From JBOCEF01 sp047610385 (lineage in GTDB: Bacteria > Pseudomonadota > Alphaproteobacteria > Rhodobacterales > Rhodobacteraceae), in assembly GCA_047610385.1 (NCBI GenBank), contig JBLGAC010000006.1, positions 1-64,000 of the forward strand: DNA of 64,000 bases. The letters run 5' to 3'. Positions 18,585-27,583 of this stretch are shown here, piece after piece; the stretch's first letter is position 1, and every line of letters begins with the position of its first letter. The notes beneath the pieces are model-generated. The model was not told the origin of the DNA. It saw only the letters and a list, made by a program, of their open reading frames with translations, and searched no databases. The translations under genes and the position numbers were made by a program.

Positions 18585-21500
18585 ATGGCATTCGCAGAAC
18601 TCTCCATCACCTCAAATTTCAGCTTTCTGTCCGGGGCCAGCCACCCGGAGGAATTCGCGCGCCGCGCGGCGGAGCTGGGCTTGCCTGCGATCGCGGTGGC
18701 CGACCTCAATTCAGTTGCAGGGGTGGTGCGGGCGCATCAAGCCTTAAGGGAAATTGCGCGCGGGGCTGAGGCACGCCTGCGCGACACCGCGCCCCCAACC
18801 ACGCAGAACGCGGCCACTCCGTCCCCCGCCGCATTGCGCATTTCAGGGATTGGCGACGATGGGGCGCCAATCCGCTCCCTGCCCCGGCTGCTGCCTGCCG
18901 CCCGCATCGCGCTGGAATGCGGCACCACCTTCACCGCCCTGCCCACCGACCGCGCGGCATGGGGGCGGCTGATGCGGTTGCTGACCCTTGGCAAACGGCG
19001 TGCACAAAAGGGGGCCTGCGTGCTGCACGCCGCCGATCTGATCGCCCATGCGGACGGAATGATCCTGCTGCTGCACCCGGGCGACCCCTTGGCGGGTGCC
19101 GATCCGGGCAGCGCGGCCGCACATTGGGCGGCCGCGCTGCCCGGTCAGGTCCATCTGCTGGCCGCCCCCCGTTACGACGGGCGCGACCGCCTGCGAATCG
19201 CGGCATTGGCGCGCGCGGCCGATGCGGCGGGAACCCCGCTGGTCGCCTCAGCCGCGCCGATCATGCACCACGGATCGCGCCGCCGGATCGCGGACGTGCT
19301 GTCGTGCATTCGCCTGTCGACCACCATCGACACGCTGGGCCGCGCCGCCCAACCGAATGCAGAACGCCGCCTGCGCTCTGAGGCTGAGATCCGCAGCCTG
19401 TTCGCCGGACATGAACATGCCGTGGACCGCGCCGGAACGATCGCCGATGCCTGCGGCTTCAGCCTCGACCATCTGCGCTATGAATACCCCGACGAAGTGG
19501 CAGAGGGGCTGCCCCCCCAGACCCGCCTCGCGCAGTTGACTGAGCAGGGGCTGGCCGCGCGCTATCCCGACGGCGTGCCGCCGCGCGTGCGCGCCATGGT
19601 CAACAAGGAACTGGCACTGATCGACAAGCTGAACTACGCGCCCTATTTCCTGACCGTCCAGGACATCGTCGCCTTTGCCGAAAGCCGCGGGATCTTGTGT
19701 CAGGGGCGCGGATCTGCGGCCAATTCGGTGGTGTGCTATGCGCTGCGCGTCACCGCGGTCAGCCCCGACATCGCCGCCATGGTCTTTGAACGTTTCGTGT
19801 CTGAGGCCCGCGACGAGCCTCCCGACATCGACGTCGATTTCGAACATGAACGCCGCGAAGAAGTCATCCAGCACATCTACCGCAAATACGGGCGGCACCG
19901 CGCGGGCCTGTGCGCCACCGTCATTCATTACCGCGCCCGCCGCGCGATCCGCGAGGTCGGGCGCGCCATGGGCCTGTCGGTGGATGTGTGCGGGGCGTTG
20001 GCATCCCAGGTCTGGGGCTGGTCGGATGTTGAGGCCGCCGAAGCCCGGCTGGCGGAAATCGGGCTGGACCCATCCGACCGGCGCCTGCGCCAGACGCTTG
20101 AACTGGCGCAGGACCTGATCGGCTTTCCGCGCCATCTGTCCCAGCATGTCGGCGGGTTCATCATCACGCGCGGGCGGCTCGATGAATTGGTCCCCATCGA
20201 AAACGCGGCCATGGAGGACCGCACCGTCATTGAATGGGACAAGGACGACATCGACGCGCTGGGGATCCTGAAGGTCGATCTGCTGTCGCTGGGCATGCTG
20301 ACCTGCATCCGCAAAGCCTTTGATCTGATTGAGGCCCATGGCGGCCCGCGCCATGACCTCGCGACCCTGCCGCCAGAGGACCCGGCAGTCTACGACATGC
20401 TGTGCAGGGCCGATAGCGTCGGGGTGTTCCAGGTCGAATCGCGCGCGCAGATGAACTTTTTGCCCCGGATGCGGCCGCGCAAATTCTACGATCTGGTGAT
20501 CCAGGTCGCCATCGTGCGCCCCGGCCCGATTCAGGGCAACATGGTGCACCCCTATATCCGCCGCCGCCGGGGCGAAGAGGCCGTGAGCTTTCCGTCCGAC
20601 GCGCTGGGCGAAGTGTTGGGCAAAACCCTTGGCGTGCCCTTGTTTCAAGAACAGGCGATGCAGATCGCCATCATCGGCGCGGGCTTCACCCCGACCGAGG
20701 CAGACCGGCTGCGCCGCGCGCTGGCGACCTTTCGCAAATCGGGCACCATCCACAATTTCCGCGATCGGTTCGTGCAAGGCATGCTGAACAACGGCTATGA
20801 CCTCGATTTCGCCGAACGCTGCTTTTCCCAGATTGAAGGCTTCGGCGAATACGGCTTTCCCGAAAGCCATGCGGCCAGCTTTGCGCTGCTGGTCTATGCG
20901 TCCTCATGGCTGAAATGCCACCATCCGGCGGGGTTTGCCTGCGCGCTGCTGAACAGCCAGCCCATGGGGTTCTACGCCCCCGCGCAGATCGTGCGCGACG
21001 CGCGCGGCCATGGGGTGGATGTCCGCCCACCTTGCGTCAACGCCAGCTTCTGGGACAACACGCTGGAGAGGGCGGAGCGGTCAACCGGCGGCCTCGCGCT
21101 GCGTCTGGGGTTCCGGCAGATCAAGGGCGTGAAGGAAGAAGAAGCGCGATGGATCGCCGCCGCCCGCGCCAATGGCTGGCATGCGCCCGAAGATCTGGTG
21201 CGCCGCGCCGGGATCGGCGCCGACACGCTGACCCGGCTGGCAGAGGCGGACGCGTTCGCGGGCCTTGGCCTGTCGCGCAGGCAGGCGCTGTGGGCCGCCA
21301 AAGCGGTGGCACCGGGGCAAACGCCACCGCTGTTCGCCGGCCTGCTGGAAGGCGAGGGCATTGAGGAGCCACCCGTGCACCTGCCGCCCATGACCACGGG
21401 CGAGGAGGTGGTCGAGGATTACGTCGCCATGCGCCTGACATTGCGCGCGCATCCGGTGGCGCTGCTGCGCCCACGCCTGACGCCCGCCATACCTGAGGGC

Positions 21501-22166
21501 GGAGCGGGCCACGGGCGCCTTGCGCCCCCGCGTCCCGCCGCGGCAGACGCCGCGAACGTCGCGCCCGGGGCGAATGAGCCACCCTCCTGCGCCGCCAGCA
21601 CCACGGCGGGACCGACGGCACGCCATATGCAGCCCGCGCCCTGGCCGGGTGAGCAGGGGGGGCTTGTCCCCTCCCAGAACCCGGCCCCACCCGTGCGCGG
21701 GGATTGGCCGCGCCCGCCGGGCTGCACCCCGTCTGACCGGCTGTTCACCCCGCCCCAGAACGCGCGTGTCGCTGTTGCGGGGCTGGTGATCGTGCGCCAA
21801 CGGCCCGGCAGCGCCAAAGGCGTGATCTTCGTAACCCTTGAGGACGAAACCGGCGTGGTGAACGTGATCATCTGGCAGAAGGTCTATGAGATATTCCGCC
21901 GCCAGATCATCTCGGGCCGTCTGCTGCGCGTCATCGGGCGGGTCCAGCGTGAGGGTCAGGTGGTTCATGTGATTGCTGAGGTGGTCGAGGACCTGTCGGT
22001 CATGCTCGACGATCTGGCCCGTGGCGCGCGGCAGATGCCCGACCCTGCCGGCCCAACCGATGAGGCCCGGCGCCCCGTCGACACCCCCCACCGCCCTGCC
22101 GCGCCAAGCGGCATGCACCCGCGCAGCCAGGCCAAGCGCCTGTTCCCCAGCCGGGATTTTCACTGA
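18585..22166 (+). CDS. dnaE2: Error-prone DNA polymerase DnaE2 (ImuC)
   Basis: A 1193-residue C-family polymerase that copies past DNA lesions during the SOS response. The PHP domain opens with AELSITSNFSFLSGASHPEE; the polymerase core has GRGSAANSVVCYAL and the catalytic PPDIDVDFEHERREEV (two Asp pairs), and later VRPGPIQGNMVHPYIRRR and FGEYGFPESHAASFALLVYA; an OB-fold ends the protein (VAVAGLVIVRQRPGSAKGVI). It is longer than usual: about 78 Gly/Pro/Ala-rich residues (roughly 970-1047) are inserted between VALLRPRLTPAIPEGGAG and CTPSDRLFTPPQ. The ATG at 18585 fits the family's N-terminus; ATG 18576 is the alternative. A LexA-type box lies just upstream. The usual partners imuA and imuB are not adjacent; the gene stands alone, opposite tRNA-Leu. 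Confidence 0.95.
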   Translation: MAFAELSITSNFSFLSGASHPEEFARRAAELGLPAIAVADLNSVAGVVRAHQALREIARGAEARLRDTAPPTTQNAATPSPAALRISGIGDDGAPIRSLPRLLPAARIALECGTTFTALPTDRAAWGRLMRLLTLGKRRAQKGACVLHAADLIAHADGMILLLHPGDPLAGADPGSAAAHWAAALPGQVHLLAAPRYDGRDRLRIAALARAADAAGTPLVASAAPIMHHGSRRRIADVLSCIRLSTTIDTLGRAAQPNAERRLRSEAEIRSLFAGHEHAVDRAGTIADACGFSLDHLRYEYPDEVAEGLPPQTRLAQLTEQGLAARYPDGVPPRVRAMVNKELALIDKLNYAPYFLTVQDIVAFAESRGILCQGRGSAANSVVCYALRVTAVSPDIAAMVFERFVSEARDEPPDIDVDFEHERREEVIQHIYRKYGRHRAGLCATVIHYRARRAIREVGRAMGLSVDVCGALASQVWGWSDVEAAEARLAEIGLDPSDRRLRQTLELAQDLIGFPRHLSQHVGGFIITRGRLDELVPIENAAMEDRTVIEWDKDDIDALGILKVDLLSLGMLTCIRKAFDLIEAHGGPRHDLATLPPEDPAVYDMLCRADSVGVFQVESRAQMNFLPRMRPRKFYDLVIQVAIVRPGPIQGNMVHPYIRRRRGEEAVSFPSDALGEVLGKTLGVPLFQEQAMQIAIIGAGFTPTEADRLRRALATFRKSGTIHNFRDRFVQGMLNNGYDLDFAERCFSQIEGFGEYGFPESHAASFALLVYASSWLKCHHPAGFACALLNSQPMGFYAPAQIVRDARGHGVDVRPPCVNASFWDNTLERAERSTGGLALRLGFRQIKGVKEEEARWIAAARANGWHAPEDLVRRAGIGADTLTRLAEADAFAGLGLSRRQALWAAKAVAPGQTPPLFAGLLEGEGIEEPPVHLPPMTTGEEVVEDYVAMRLTLRAHPVALLRPRLTPAIPEGGAGHGRLAPPRPAAADAANVAPGANEPPSCAASTTAGPTARHMQPAPWPGEQGGLVPSQNPAPPVRGDWPRPPGCTPSDRLFTPPQNARVAVAGLVIVRQRPGSAKGVIFVTLEDETGVVNVIIWQKVYEIFRRQIISGRLLRVIGRVQREGQVVHVIAEVVEDLSVMLDDLARGARQMPDPAGPTDEARRPVDTPHRPAAPSGMHPRSQAKRLFPSRDFH

Positions 22167-22764
22167 GCGCGGCTATGCGTTCTGAAGGGCACGGGTCTTG
22201 GGATCGACCACAATCAGAGCAGCCTCGCTGCCCGCGACGACTGCCCCCAACGCTTGCCCACCCACGACCATGGGCCAAGTGCGGCTGGGGCGTGCGGAGG
22301 ATGTGCTCCACATCAGCGCTCCCGCCGCGATACGTCCCCAACGCCCCTTTCGCGCCGGGATACTCCGTCTTGCGCCATCACCTCGGCGGCCCTCGGCACC
22401 CAGACAGGCGGACGCCCGGCGCAATCCTTGGCAGGCCAGCAAAAAAATTACCCAAGCGAAGGATTTCCAAATGTGCTTGCGGCAAAACCTGCGGGCGCCC
22501 ATATAAAACCGTGGCCAAAGCGCCGCGGCGCGCGCCCACGCCGCGGCCTTAGCGCGCGGTGCCTCTTGCCGCAGCGCAGCGCGTAGGCCATGTAGCGGCT
22601 ACGTTTCACCAGATAACAGCGCCCCAGCCCGATCATCGTGCCGCGCGTCCTCCTCCCGCCCCAGGCGGGCGCGGCGGCGGCGGCGACCACTACCGCTTGC
22701 AGACGGATCGTAACGCCTGCTGATCATCCCGGCTCGGGCCGCGCGCACCATACGGACAGGACAT
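22167..22764. other. Intergenic region before typA, no supported gene
   Basis: About 600 bp between dnaE2 and typA with no convincing frame. A minus-strand 62-codon frame from the ATG at 22639 (reading MIGLGRCYLVKRSRYMAYAL) follows GGAGGA but ends in low-complexity Arg-rich sequence and overlaps GC-rich hairpins, so it is not called. The typA promoter must lie near 22700; no good box was found. Confidence 0.4.
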
Positions 22765-24594
22765 ATGAAGCTCCGCAATATCGCCATCATCGCCCACGTT
22801 GACCACGGCAAAACCACTTTGGTCGACGAGCTCCTGAAACAGTCAGGATCGTTCCGTGCCAACCAGGCCGTCGCTGAGCGCGCCATGGACAGCAACGATC
22901 TTGAACGTGAGCGCGGGATCACCATCCTTGCCAAATCGACCTCGGTCGAATGGAAAGGCACGCGCATCAACATCGTCGACACGCCCGGCCACGCCGATTT
23001 CGGCGGCGAGGTGGAGCGTATCCTCGGCATGGTCGACGGCGTGGTTCTGCTGGTTGACGCGGCCGAAGGCCCGATGCCGCAGACCAAGTTCGTGACCTCC
23101 AAGGCGCTGGCGCTCGGCCTGCGGCCGATCGTGGTGATCAACAAGGTCGACAAGCCCGACGGTGATCCCGACAACGCGCATGATCTGGTGTTCGATCTGT
23201 TCGCCGCGCTTGAAGCGTCGGATGAGCAGCTTGATTTCCCGATGCTCTATGCCTCGGGCCGCAATGGCTGGTGCGACAAGACGCTGGACGGCCCGCGCAA
23301 AAACCTCGATGCGCTGCTCGATCTGGTGGTTGAACATGTGCCTGAGCCGGCGCAGGTCCAGCATGTGCAGGAACCGTTCACCATGCTGGCCACCACGTTG
23401 GAGGCAGACCCCTTCCTGGGCCGCATCCTGACGGGCCGCGTTGAAACCGGCACGCTGACCACCAACACCCAGATCAAAGCCCTGTCGCGCGACGGCAAGG
23501 AAATTGAACGCTTCCGCGTCTCAAAGGTTCTGGCGTTCCGTGGCCTTGCCCGCACCGCGATCGACACGGCAGAAGCCGGCGACATCGTGGCGCTGGCTGG
23601 CATGGGCAAAGCAACCGTGGCCGACACGCTGTGCGCGATCGAAGTGACGGAGGCCCTGCCCGCCCGTCCGATCGATCCGCCAACGATTTCGATCACCTTC
23701 GCGATCAATGACAGCCCGCTGGCTGGCCGCGATGGCGATAAGGTGCAGTCGCGCATCATCCGCAACCGTCTGCTGCGCGAAGCTGAATCGAACGTGTCGA
23801 TCAAGATCGCCGACACCCCCGATCGCGACGCGTTCGAAGTGTCGGGCCGCGGCGAGCTTCAGATGGGCGTGCTGATCGAAACCATGCGCCGCGAAGGCTT
23901 TGAGCTGTCGGTGTCACGTCCGCGCGTGGTCACGCGCATGGAAGACGGCATCCGCATGGAGCCGGTTGAGGAAGTCACCGTCGACGTCGACGAGGAATAC
24001 TCCGGCTCAGTCGTCGAAAAGATGTCGCAGCGCAAAGCTGACCTGATTGAAATGAAGCCCTCGGGCGGCGGCAAGCAGCGTCTGATCTTCCTCGCACCGT
24101 CGCGCGGGCTGATCGGCTATCATGGCGAATTCCTGACCGACACGCGCGGCACGGGCATCATGAACCGGCTGTTCAATTCGTGGACACCGTGGAAAGGCCC
24201 GATCCAGGGTCGCCGGGTCGGCGCGCTGGTCTCGCTCGAAACCGGGGACAGCGTGGCTTATGCGCTGTTCAAGCTGGACGACCGCGGCCGCTTCTTCATC
24301 GGCGCCGGGGAAAAGATCTATGAAGGCATGGTGCTGGGTGAGAACACCCGTTCGGGCGACCTTGAGGTTAACCCCGTCAAGGGCAAGCAGCTGACCAACA
24401 TGCGCGCATCTGGCAAGGATGAGGCGGTAACGATGCAGCCGCCCAAGCGTATGTCGCTGGAAGAATCCATTGCGTGGATTGAGGATGATGAGCTGGTCGA
24501 GGTCACGCCGAACCACATCCGCATCCGCAAGCGCTGGCTCGACCCGGTCGAGCGCAAGCGCCGGTCGCGAGAGATGAAGTCCGGCGCAGCGTAA
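22765..24594 (+). CDS. typA: Translational GTPase TypA/BipA
   Basis: This 609-residue ribosome-associated GTPase of the elongation-factor family helps 50S assembly and stress adaptation. The G domain begins at once with the P-loop AHVDHGKTTLVDELLKQSG (residues 10-28), switch II DTPGHADFGGEVERIL and the G4 motif VINKVDKPDGDP. It continues with the EF-Tu-like domain 2 (FLGRILTGRVETGTL), the EF-G-like domains (GRGELQMGVLIETMRREGFE) and the TypA-specific C-terminal domain (GKQLTNMRASGKDEAVTMQP). Length and motifs are normal. GGACAGGACAT precedes the ATG. It is transcribed alone and a hairpin follows at 24608-24642. Confidence 0.97.
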   Translation: MKLRNIAIIAHVDHGKTTLVDELLKQSGSFRANQAVAERAMDSNDLERERGITILAKSTSVEWKGTRINIVDTPGHADFGGEVERILGMVDGVVLLVDAAEGPMPQTKFVTSKALALGLRPIVVINKVDKPDGDPDNAHDLVFDLFAALEASDEQLDFPMLYASGRNGWCDKTLDGPRKNLDALLDLVVEHVPEPAQVQHVQEPFTMLATTLEADPFLGRILTGRVETGTLTTNTQIKALSRDGKEIERFRVSKVLAFRGLARTAIDTAEAGDIVALAGMGKATVADTLCAIEVTEALPARPIDPPTISITFAINDSPLAGRDGDKVQSRIIRNRLLREAESNVSIKIADTPDRDAFEVSGRGELQMGVLIETMRREGFELSVSRPRVVTRMEDGIRMEPVEEVTVDVDEEYSGSVVEKMSQRKADLIEMKPSGGGKQRLIFLAPSRGLIGYHGEFLTDTRGTGIMNRLFNSWTPWKGPIQGRRVGALVSLETGDSVAYALFKLDDRGRFFIGAGEKIYEGMVLGENTRSGDLEVNPVKGKQLTNMRASGKDEAVTMQPPKRMSLEESIAWIEDDELVEVTPNHIRIRKRWLDPVERKRRSREMKSGAA

Positions 24595-24607
24595 CGCCCA
24601 GGAGTTG

Positions 24608-24642
24608 TGGATTCGCAAAGTGCAATGCATTTTGCGAATCCA
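24608..24642 (+). terminator. Hairpin downstream of typA
   Basis: TGGATTCGCAAA and TTTGCGAATCCA form a perfect 12-bp stem around an 11-base loop, 13 bases after the typA stop. There is no U-run directly behind it; it may act as a terminator or an RNA-stabilising end. Confidence 0.55.
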
Positions 24643-24786
24643 TACTCAACTTGCACATTGCAACCGCTGGTGGAGGGCGCCTGACCGACACCCTCTAAAT
24701 TGGTTAACGTCGGATTAAAAAAAATTACACCAATGCGTGACTGGCCTTACACAACCTAAACGGGATTTAATCAAAGCTCTCAAAAG

Positions 24787-24803
24787 TTGGCCCGCTCCTT
24801 GCA
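24787..24803 (+). promoter_or_regulatory. Sigma-54-like promoter upstream of the XRE regulator
   Basis: TTGGCCCGCTCCTTGCA matches the -24/-12 consensus TTGGCACG-N4-TTGCW at every fixed position except one (C instead of A), with the right spacing between GG and GC. The predicted start of transcription at about 24815 leaves a 30-nt leader with CAGGAGA ahead of the ATG at 24846. Confidence 0.5.
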
Positions 24804-24845
24804 TACTCTATCTACCAGGGACAAGACCAACAGCAGGAGACCCAG

Positions 24846-25232
24846 ATGAAGCACCCCGTGGATGTGCATGTCGGAAAACGAGTTCGCCAGCGACGCTGGA
24901 TGGTGGGCATGACCCAGCAGCAGCTCGGCGAAAAAGTCGGCATTAAATTTCAGCAAATTCAGAAATACGAAACCGGCATGAACCGGGTCAGCGCATCCCG
25001 CCTCTGGGACATCGCAGCGGCCCTTGATGTGCCGGTGAACTTTTTCTTCGAAGGCATCGTAGACCAAGCAGGGATGTCAGAATCCGCCCTTGGAATGATG
25101 ACAAAATCCCCGCGCGGCGACCTTCTTGCCGACAAGGAGGCGCTGGAACTGGTGCGCTCCTACTACTCCATCCCCGAAGCGCAGCGCCGCCGTTTGTTTG
25201 ACCTCGCAAAGGTCCTCAGCGACGCCGCGTGA
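24846..25232 (+). CDS. XRE-family transcriptional regulator (PraR-like)
   Basis: A 128-residue protein. An N-terminal Cro/CI-type helix-turn-helix spans residues 8-63: VGKRVRQRRWMVGMTQQQLG, then IKFQQIQKYETGMNRVSASR and LWDIAAALDVPVNFFFEG. The C-terminal part (residues 85-128) is helical and conserved in the alphaproteobacterial PraR/SinR-like group (LELVRSYYSIPEAQRRRLFD), which in rhizobia represses quorum-sensing and biofilm genes; a similar role here is inference. CAGGAGA precedes the ATG. A sigma-54-like promoter lies 43 bases upstream of the ATG, and a 17-bp perfect hairpin ends the unit at 25321-25359. Confidence 0.85.
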   Translation: MKHPVDVHVGKRVRQRRWMVGMTQQQLGEKVGIKFQQIQKYETGMNRVSASRLWDIAAALDVPVNFFFEGIVDQAGMSESALGMMTKSPRGDLLADKEALELVRSYYSIPEAQRRRLFDLAKVLSDAA

Positions 25233-25320
25233 TCCCCGCACCCCCGCGGCGCCGTGACCGCGGCGGGGGACGCGACGACTTTGATGGCTGTTCATCCCTC
25301 CAGCCATGGCCGATCGGCCA

Positions 25321-25359
25321 CACAAACGCCGCGCCCCTGACTGGGGCGCGGCGTTTGTG
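25321..25359 (+). terminator. Very strong hairpin terminator after the XRE gene
   Basis: Bases 25321-25337 pair perfectly with 25343-25359 (17 bp, all Watson-Crick) around the loop TGACT, with A-rich and T-rich stem ends (CACAAACG/CGTTTGTG). The symmetry would let it stop transcription from either side. Confidence 0.8.
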
Positions 25360-25537
25360 CTTTGACACATGCGTTTCTAGTGGAAACCCATTTCGGTATA
25401 CAGTTTCTTATTCACCCACAAGGCGAGCGCGGCATCAAGTCCGCCCCGCCTTCCGCGCTCAGGTTGACCGCGCCCGCCGATCTGCCCAAAGTGCCGCCGT
25501 GCCAAGATCTGGCGCCTGCCATTCCAAAGGGGGGCCC

Positions 25538-26353
25538 ATGCCCGACGCCGCACATCCTGACCCGCTTCTCGCCATCGCTCATGCCGCCGCGGACGCCGCG
25601 CGCGGACCGGCCTTGCGCCATTTTCGCACCGCAGGGCTGTCGGCCGACAACAAGGCAGCACCCGGCGCGTTTGATCCAGTCACAGCCGCGGACCGCGAGG
25701 TCGAAGCTGCCATGCGCGCGGTCTTTGCCGAACTTGCGCCCGAAGACGGCGTGATCGGCGAGGAACAGGCCGCGACCACCGGCTCCTCAGGCCGCACATG
25801 GGTGGTGGACCCGATCGACGGCACCCGCGCGTTTTTGATCGGCGCGCCGACCTGGGGCGTGCTGATCGGGCTGCAGGACGGCGCGCGCGCACGGCTTGGG
25901 ATCATGGACCAGCCCTGGACCGGGGATCGGTTCTGGGGCGACGGGCACGCCGCCTGGGCCGCCCGTCCGGGCGCGCAGGACGGCACCCAGACGCCGATGC
26001 GCCTTATGACCCGCGCCACCGCCGCGCTGGCCGACGCGCTGATCTCCACCACCTTTCCTGAGGTTGGAACCCCTGAAGAAGCCGCGAAATTCGCGCGCCT
26101 GTCGGCCAAAACCCGGCTGACGCGCTATGGGCTTGATTGCACCGCCTATGCGCTGCTGGCCGCTGGGCATCTGGACGTGGTGGCTGAGGCCGGGCTGCAG
26201 CCCTATGACATCCTGGCGCTGATCCCGATCATCGAAGGCGCGGGCGGCATCGTCACCACATGGGACGGTGCCCCGGCGCTGTCGGGCGGGCGCATTCTGG
26301 CCGCCGCCAACGCCGATCTGCACGCGCAGGCGATGGCGGCGCTGGCGGGCTAG
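25538..26353 (+). CDS. hisN: Histidinol-phosphatase, inositol-monophosphatase family
   Basis: A 271-residue member of the Mg-dependent IMPase fold. The metal site is seen in GVIGEEQA (Glu), WVVDPIDGTRAFLIGAPTWG (the DPIDGT signature) and YGLDCTAYALLAAGHLDVVA (late Asp). This variant, with GTRAF after DPID, is the HisN type that removes phosphate from histidinol phosphate, the penultimate step of histidine synthesis in many alphaproteobacteria; other sugar-phosphate substrates cannot be excluded. The ATG at 25538 matches the family's start and follows AAAGGGGG. The open frame extends upstream to 25229 but crosses the terminator hairpin, so the longer version is rejected. It converges on dapE with only a few bases between the two stops. 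Confidence 0.85.
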   Translation: MPDAAHPDPLLAIAHAAADAARGPALRHFRTAGLSADNKAAPGAFDPVTAADREVEAAMRAVFAELAPEDGVIGEEQAATTGSSGRTWVVDPIDGTRAFLIGAPTWGVLIGLQDGARARLGIMDQPWTGDRFWGDGHAAWAARPGAQDGTQTPMRLMTRATAALADALISTTFPEVGTPEEAAKFARLSAKTRLTRYGLDCTAYALLAAGHLDVVAEAGLQPYDILALIPIIEGAGGIVTTWDGAPALSGGRILAAANADLHAQAMAALAG

Positions 26354-26356
26354 GCC

Positions 26357-27499
26357 TCAGGCGAAGTAATCGCGCAGGATCCGTCCATAGACGGCCTTCA
26401 GCGCATGGATCTGGTCGACGGGAACATGTTCATCCACCTGATGCATGGTCTTGCCGACCAGCCCGAATTCCACCACCGGGCAATGGGCGCGCATGAACCG
26501 CGCGTCCGACGTGCCGCCCGTTGTTGAGAGCACCGGGGTCACGCCGGTCTCGGCCTCTACTGCGCTGGCCACCAGCGACGACAGCGTGCCCGGTTCAGTG
26601 ATGAAGCTTTCACCCGAAATGCGGATCGAAAGATCGAAGCTGATCCCGCTGAACGCCGAAATCTCAGCGGCCTGCGCCTCCAGCCAATCGGTCAGCGAGG
26701 CACCGGAATGGGCGTCGTTGAAGCGGATGTTGACCGTGGCGCGCCCCTCGGCGGGGATAACGTTGGTCGCCGGGTTGCCCACATCGACCGTGGTAATGGC
26801 CAGGGTCGATGCGTCGAAATGCCCGGTGCCGCGGTCCAGTTCATGGCGCGCCAGCCGGTCCAGCAGGCTGACCAGCGCCGGCAGCGGGTTCTTGGCGCGG
26901 TGCGGATAGGCGGCATGGCCTTGGACGCCGCGCGCGGTGATGCGGGCGGTCATGGACCCGCGGCGCCCGATCTTGATCATGTCGCCAAAGGTCTCGGGGC
27001 AGGTCGGCTCGCCGACCAGACAGACATCCACGCGCTCGTCCTTCGCCGCCATCCAATCAAGTATCGCGACCGTGCCGTGTTCGGCGTCGCCTTCCTCGTC
27101 TCCCGTGATCATCAGAACGACTGATCCATCGGGGGGCGAGAGGCGCACAAAATCGATCGCAGCGGCGGCAAAGGCCGCAACGCCGGTTTTCATGTCGGTG
27201 GCCCCGCGGCCCCACAGAATGCCGTCCTCAATCTCAGCCCCGAACGGCGGGCGGGTCCAAGCAGACACGTCGCCGACAGGCACCACGTCAGTGTGGCCGT
27301 TAAAACCGAAGACCGGCCCACCGGTCCCCCAGCGCGCATAGAGATTGCTTATCCCGCCTCGGTCGATGCGCGTGCACACGAACCCCGCAGCCGACAGATG
27401 CGCCGCCAAGGCCCCAAGCGCGCCGCCATCCTGGGGCGTCACCGAGGGGCAACGGATCAGCTCTGCACTTAGGGCGACGGGATCTAGGGGCTCAGTCAT
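26357..27499 (-). CDS. dapE: Succinyl-diaminopimelate desuccinylase
   Basis: A 380-residue M20 metallopeptidase that hydrolyses N-succinyl-LL-diaminopimelate to LL-diaminopimelate and succinate on the lysine and peptidoglycan pathway. The zinc site is complete: GFNGHTDVVPVGD (His, Asp), the shared Asp in WGRGATDMKTGVAAF, the catalytic Glu pair MITGDEEGDA, and the late His in GKTMHQVDEHVP. The lid/dimer domain has GRRGSMTARITARGVQGHAA, and GGTSDARF binds substrate. Length is normal. The stop is 3 bases from that of hisN, which converges from the other side. A ribosome site GGAGAGCC precedes the ATG. Confidence 0.95.
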   Translation of the reverse strand: MTEPLDPVALSAELIRCPSVTPQDGGALGALAAHLSAAGFVCTRIDRGGISNLYARWGTGGPVFGFNGHTDVVPVGDVSAWTRPPFGAEIEDGILWGRGATDMKTGVAAFAAAAIDFVRLSPPDGSVVLMITGDEEGDAEHGTVAILDWMAAKDERVDVCLVGEPTCPETFGDMIKIGRRGSMTARITARGVQGHAAYPHRAKNPLPALVSLLDRLARHELDRGTGHFDASTLAITTVDVGNPATNVIPAEGRATVNIRFNDAHSGASLTDWLEAQAAEISAFSGISFDLSIRISGESFITEPGTLSSLVASAVEAETGVTPVLSTTGGTSDARFMRAHCPVVEFGLVGKTMHQVDEHVPVDQIHALKAVYGRILRDYFA

Positions 27500-27583
27500 G
27501 GGGCTCTCCGGATTGGCTGCATGCGCCCTGAGGGGTAGCTGCGCCGGGGGCCGGAGGCAAGCGCGGGAGGGCCGCGCGAAAAC

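Noticed and set aside
22448..22690. A minus-strand frame before typA with GGAGGA in front of an internal ATG
   Set aside because: The product is Arg-rich and low in complexity, and overlaps GC-rich hairpins; no evidence of coding.
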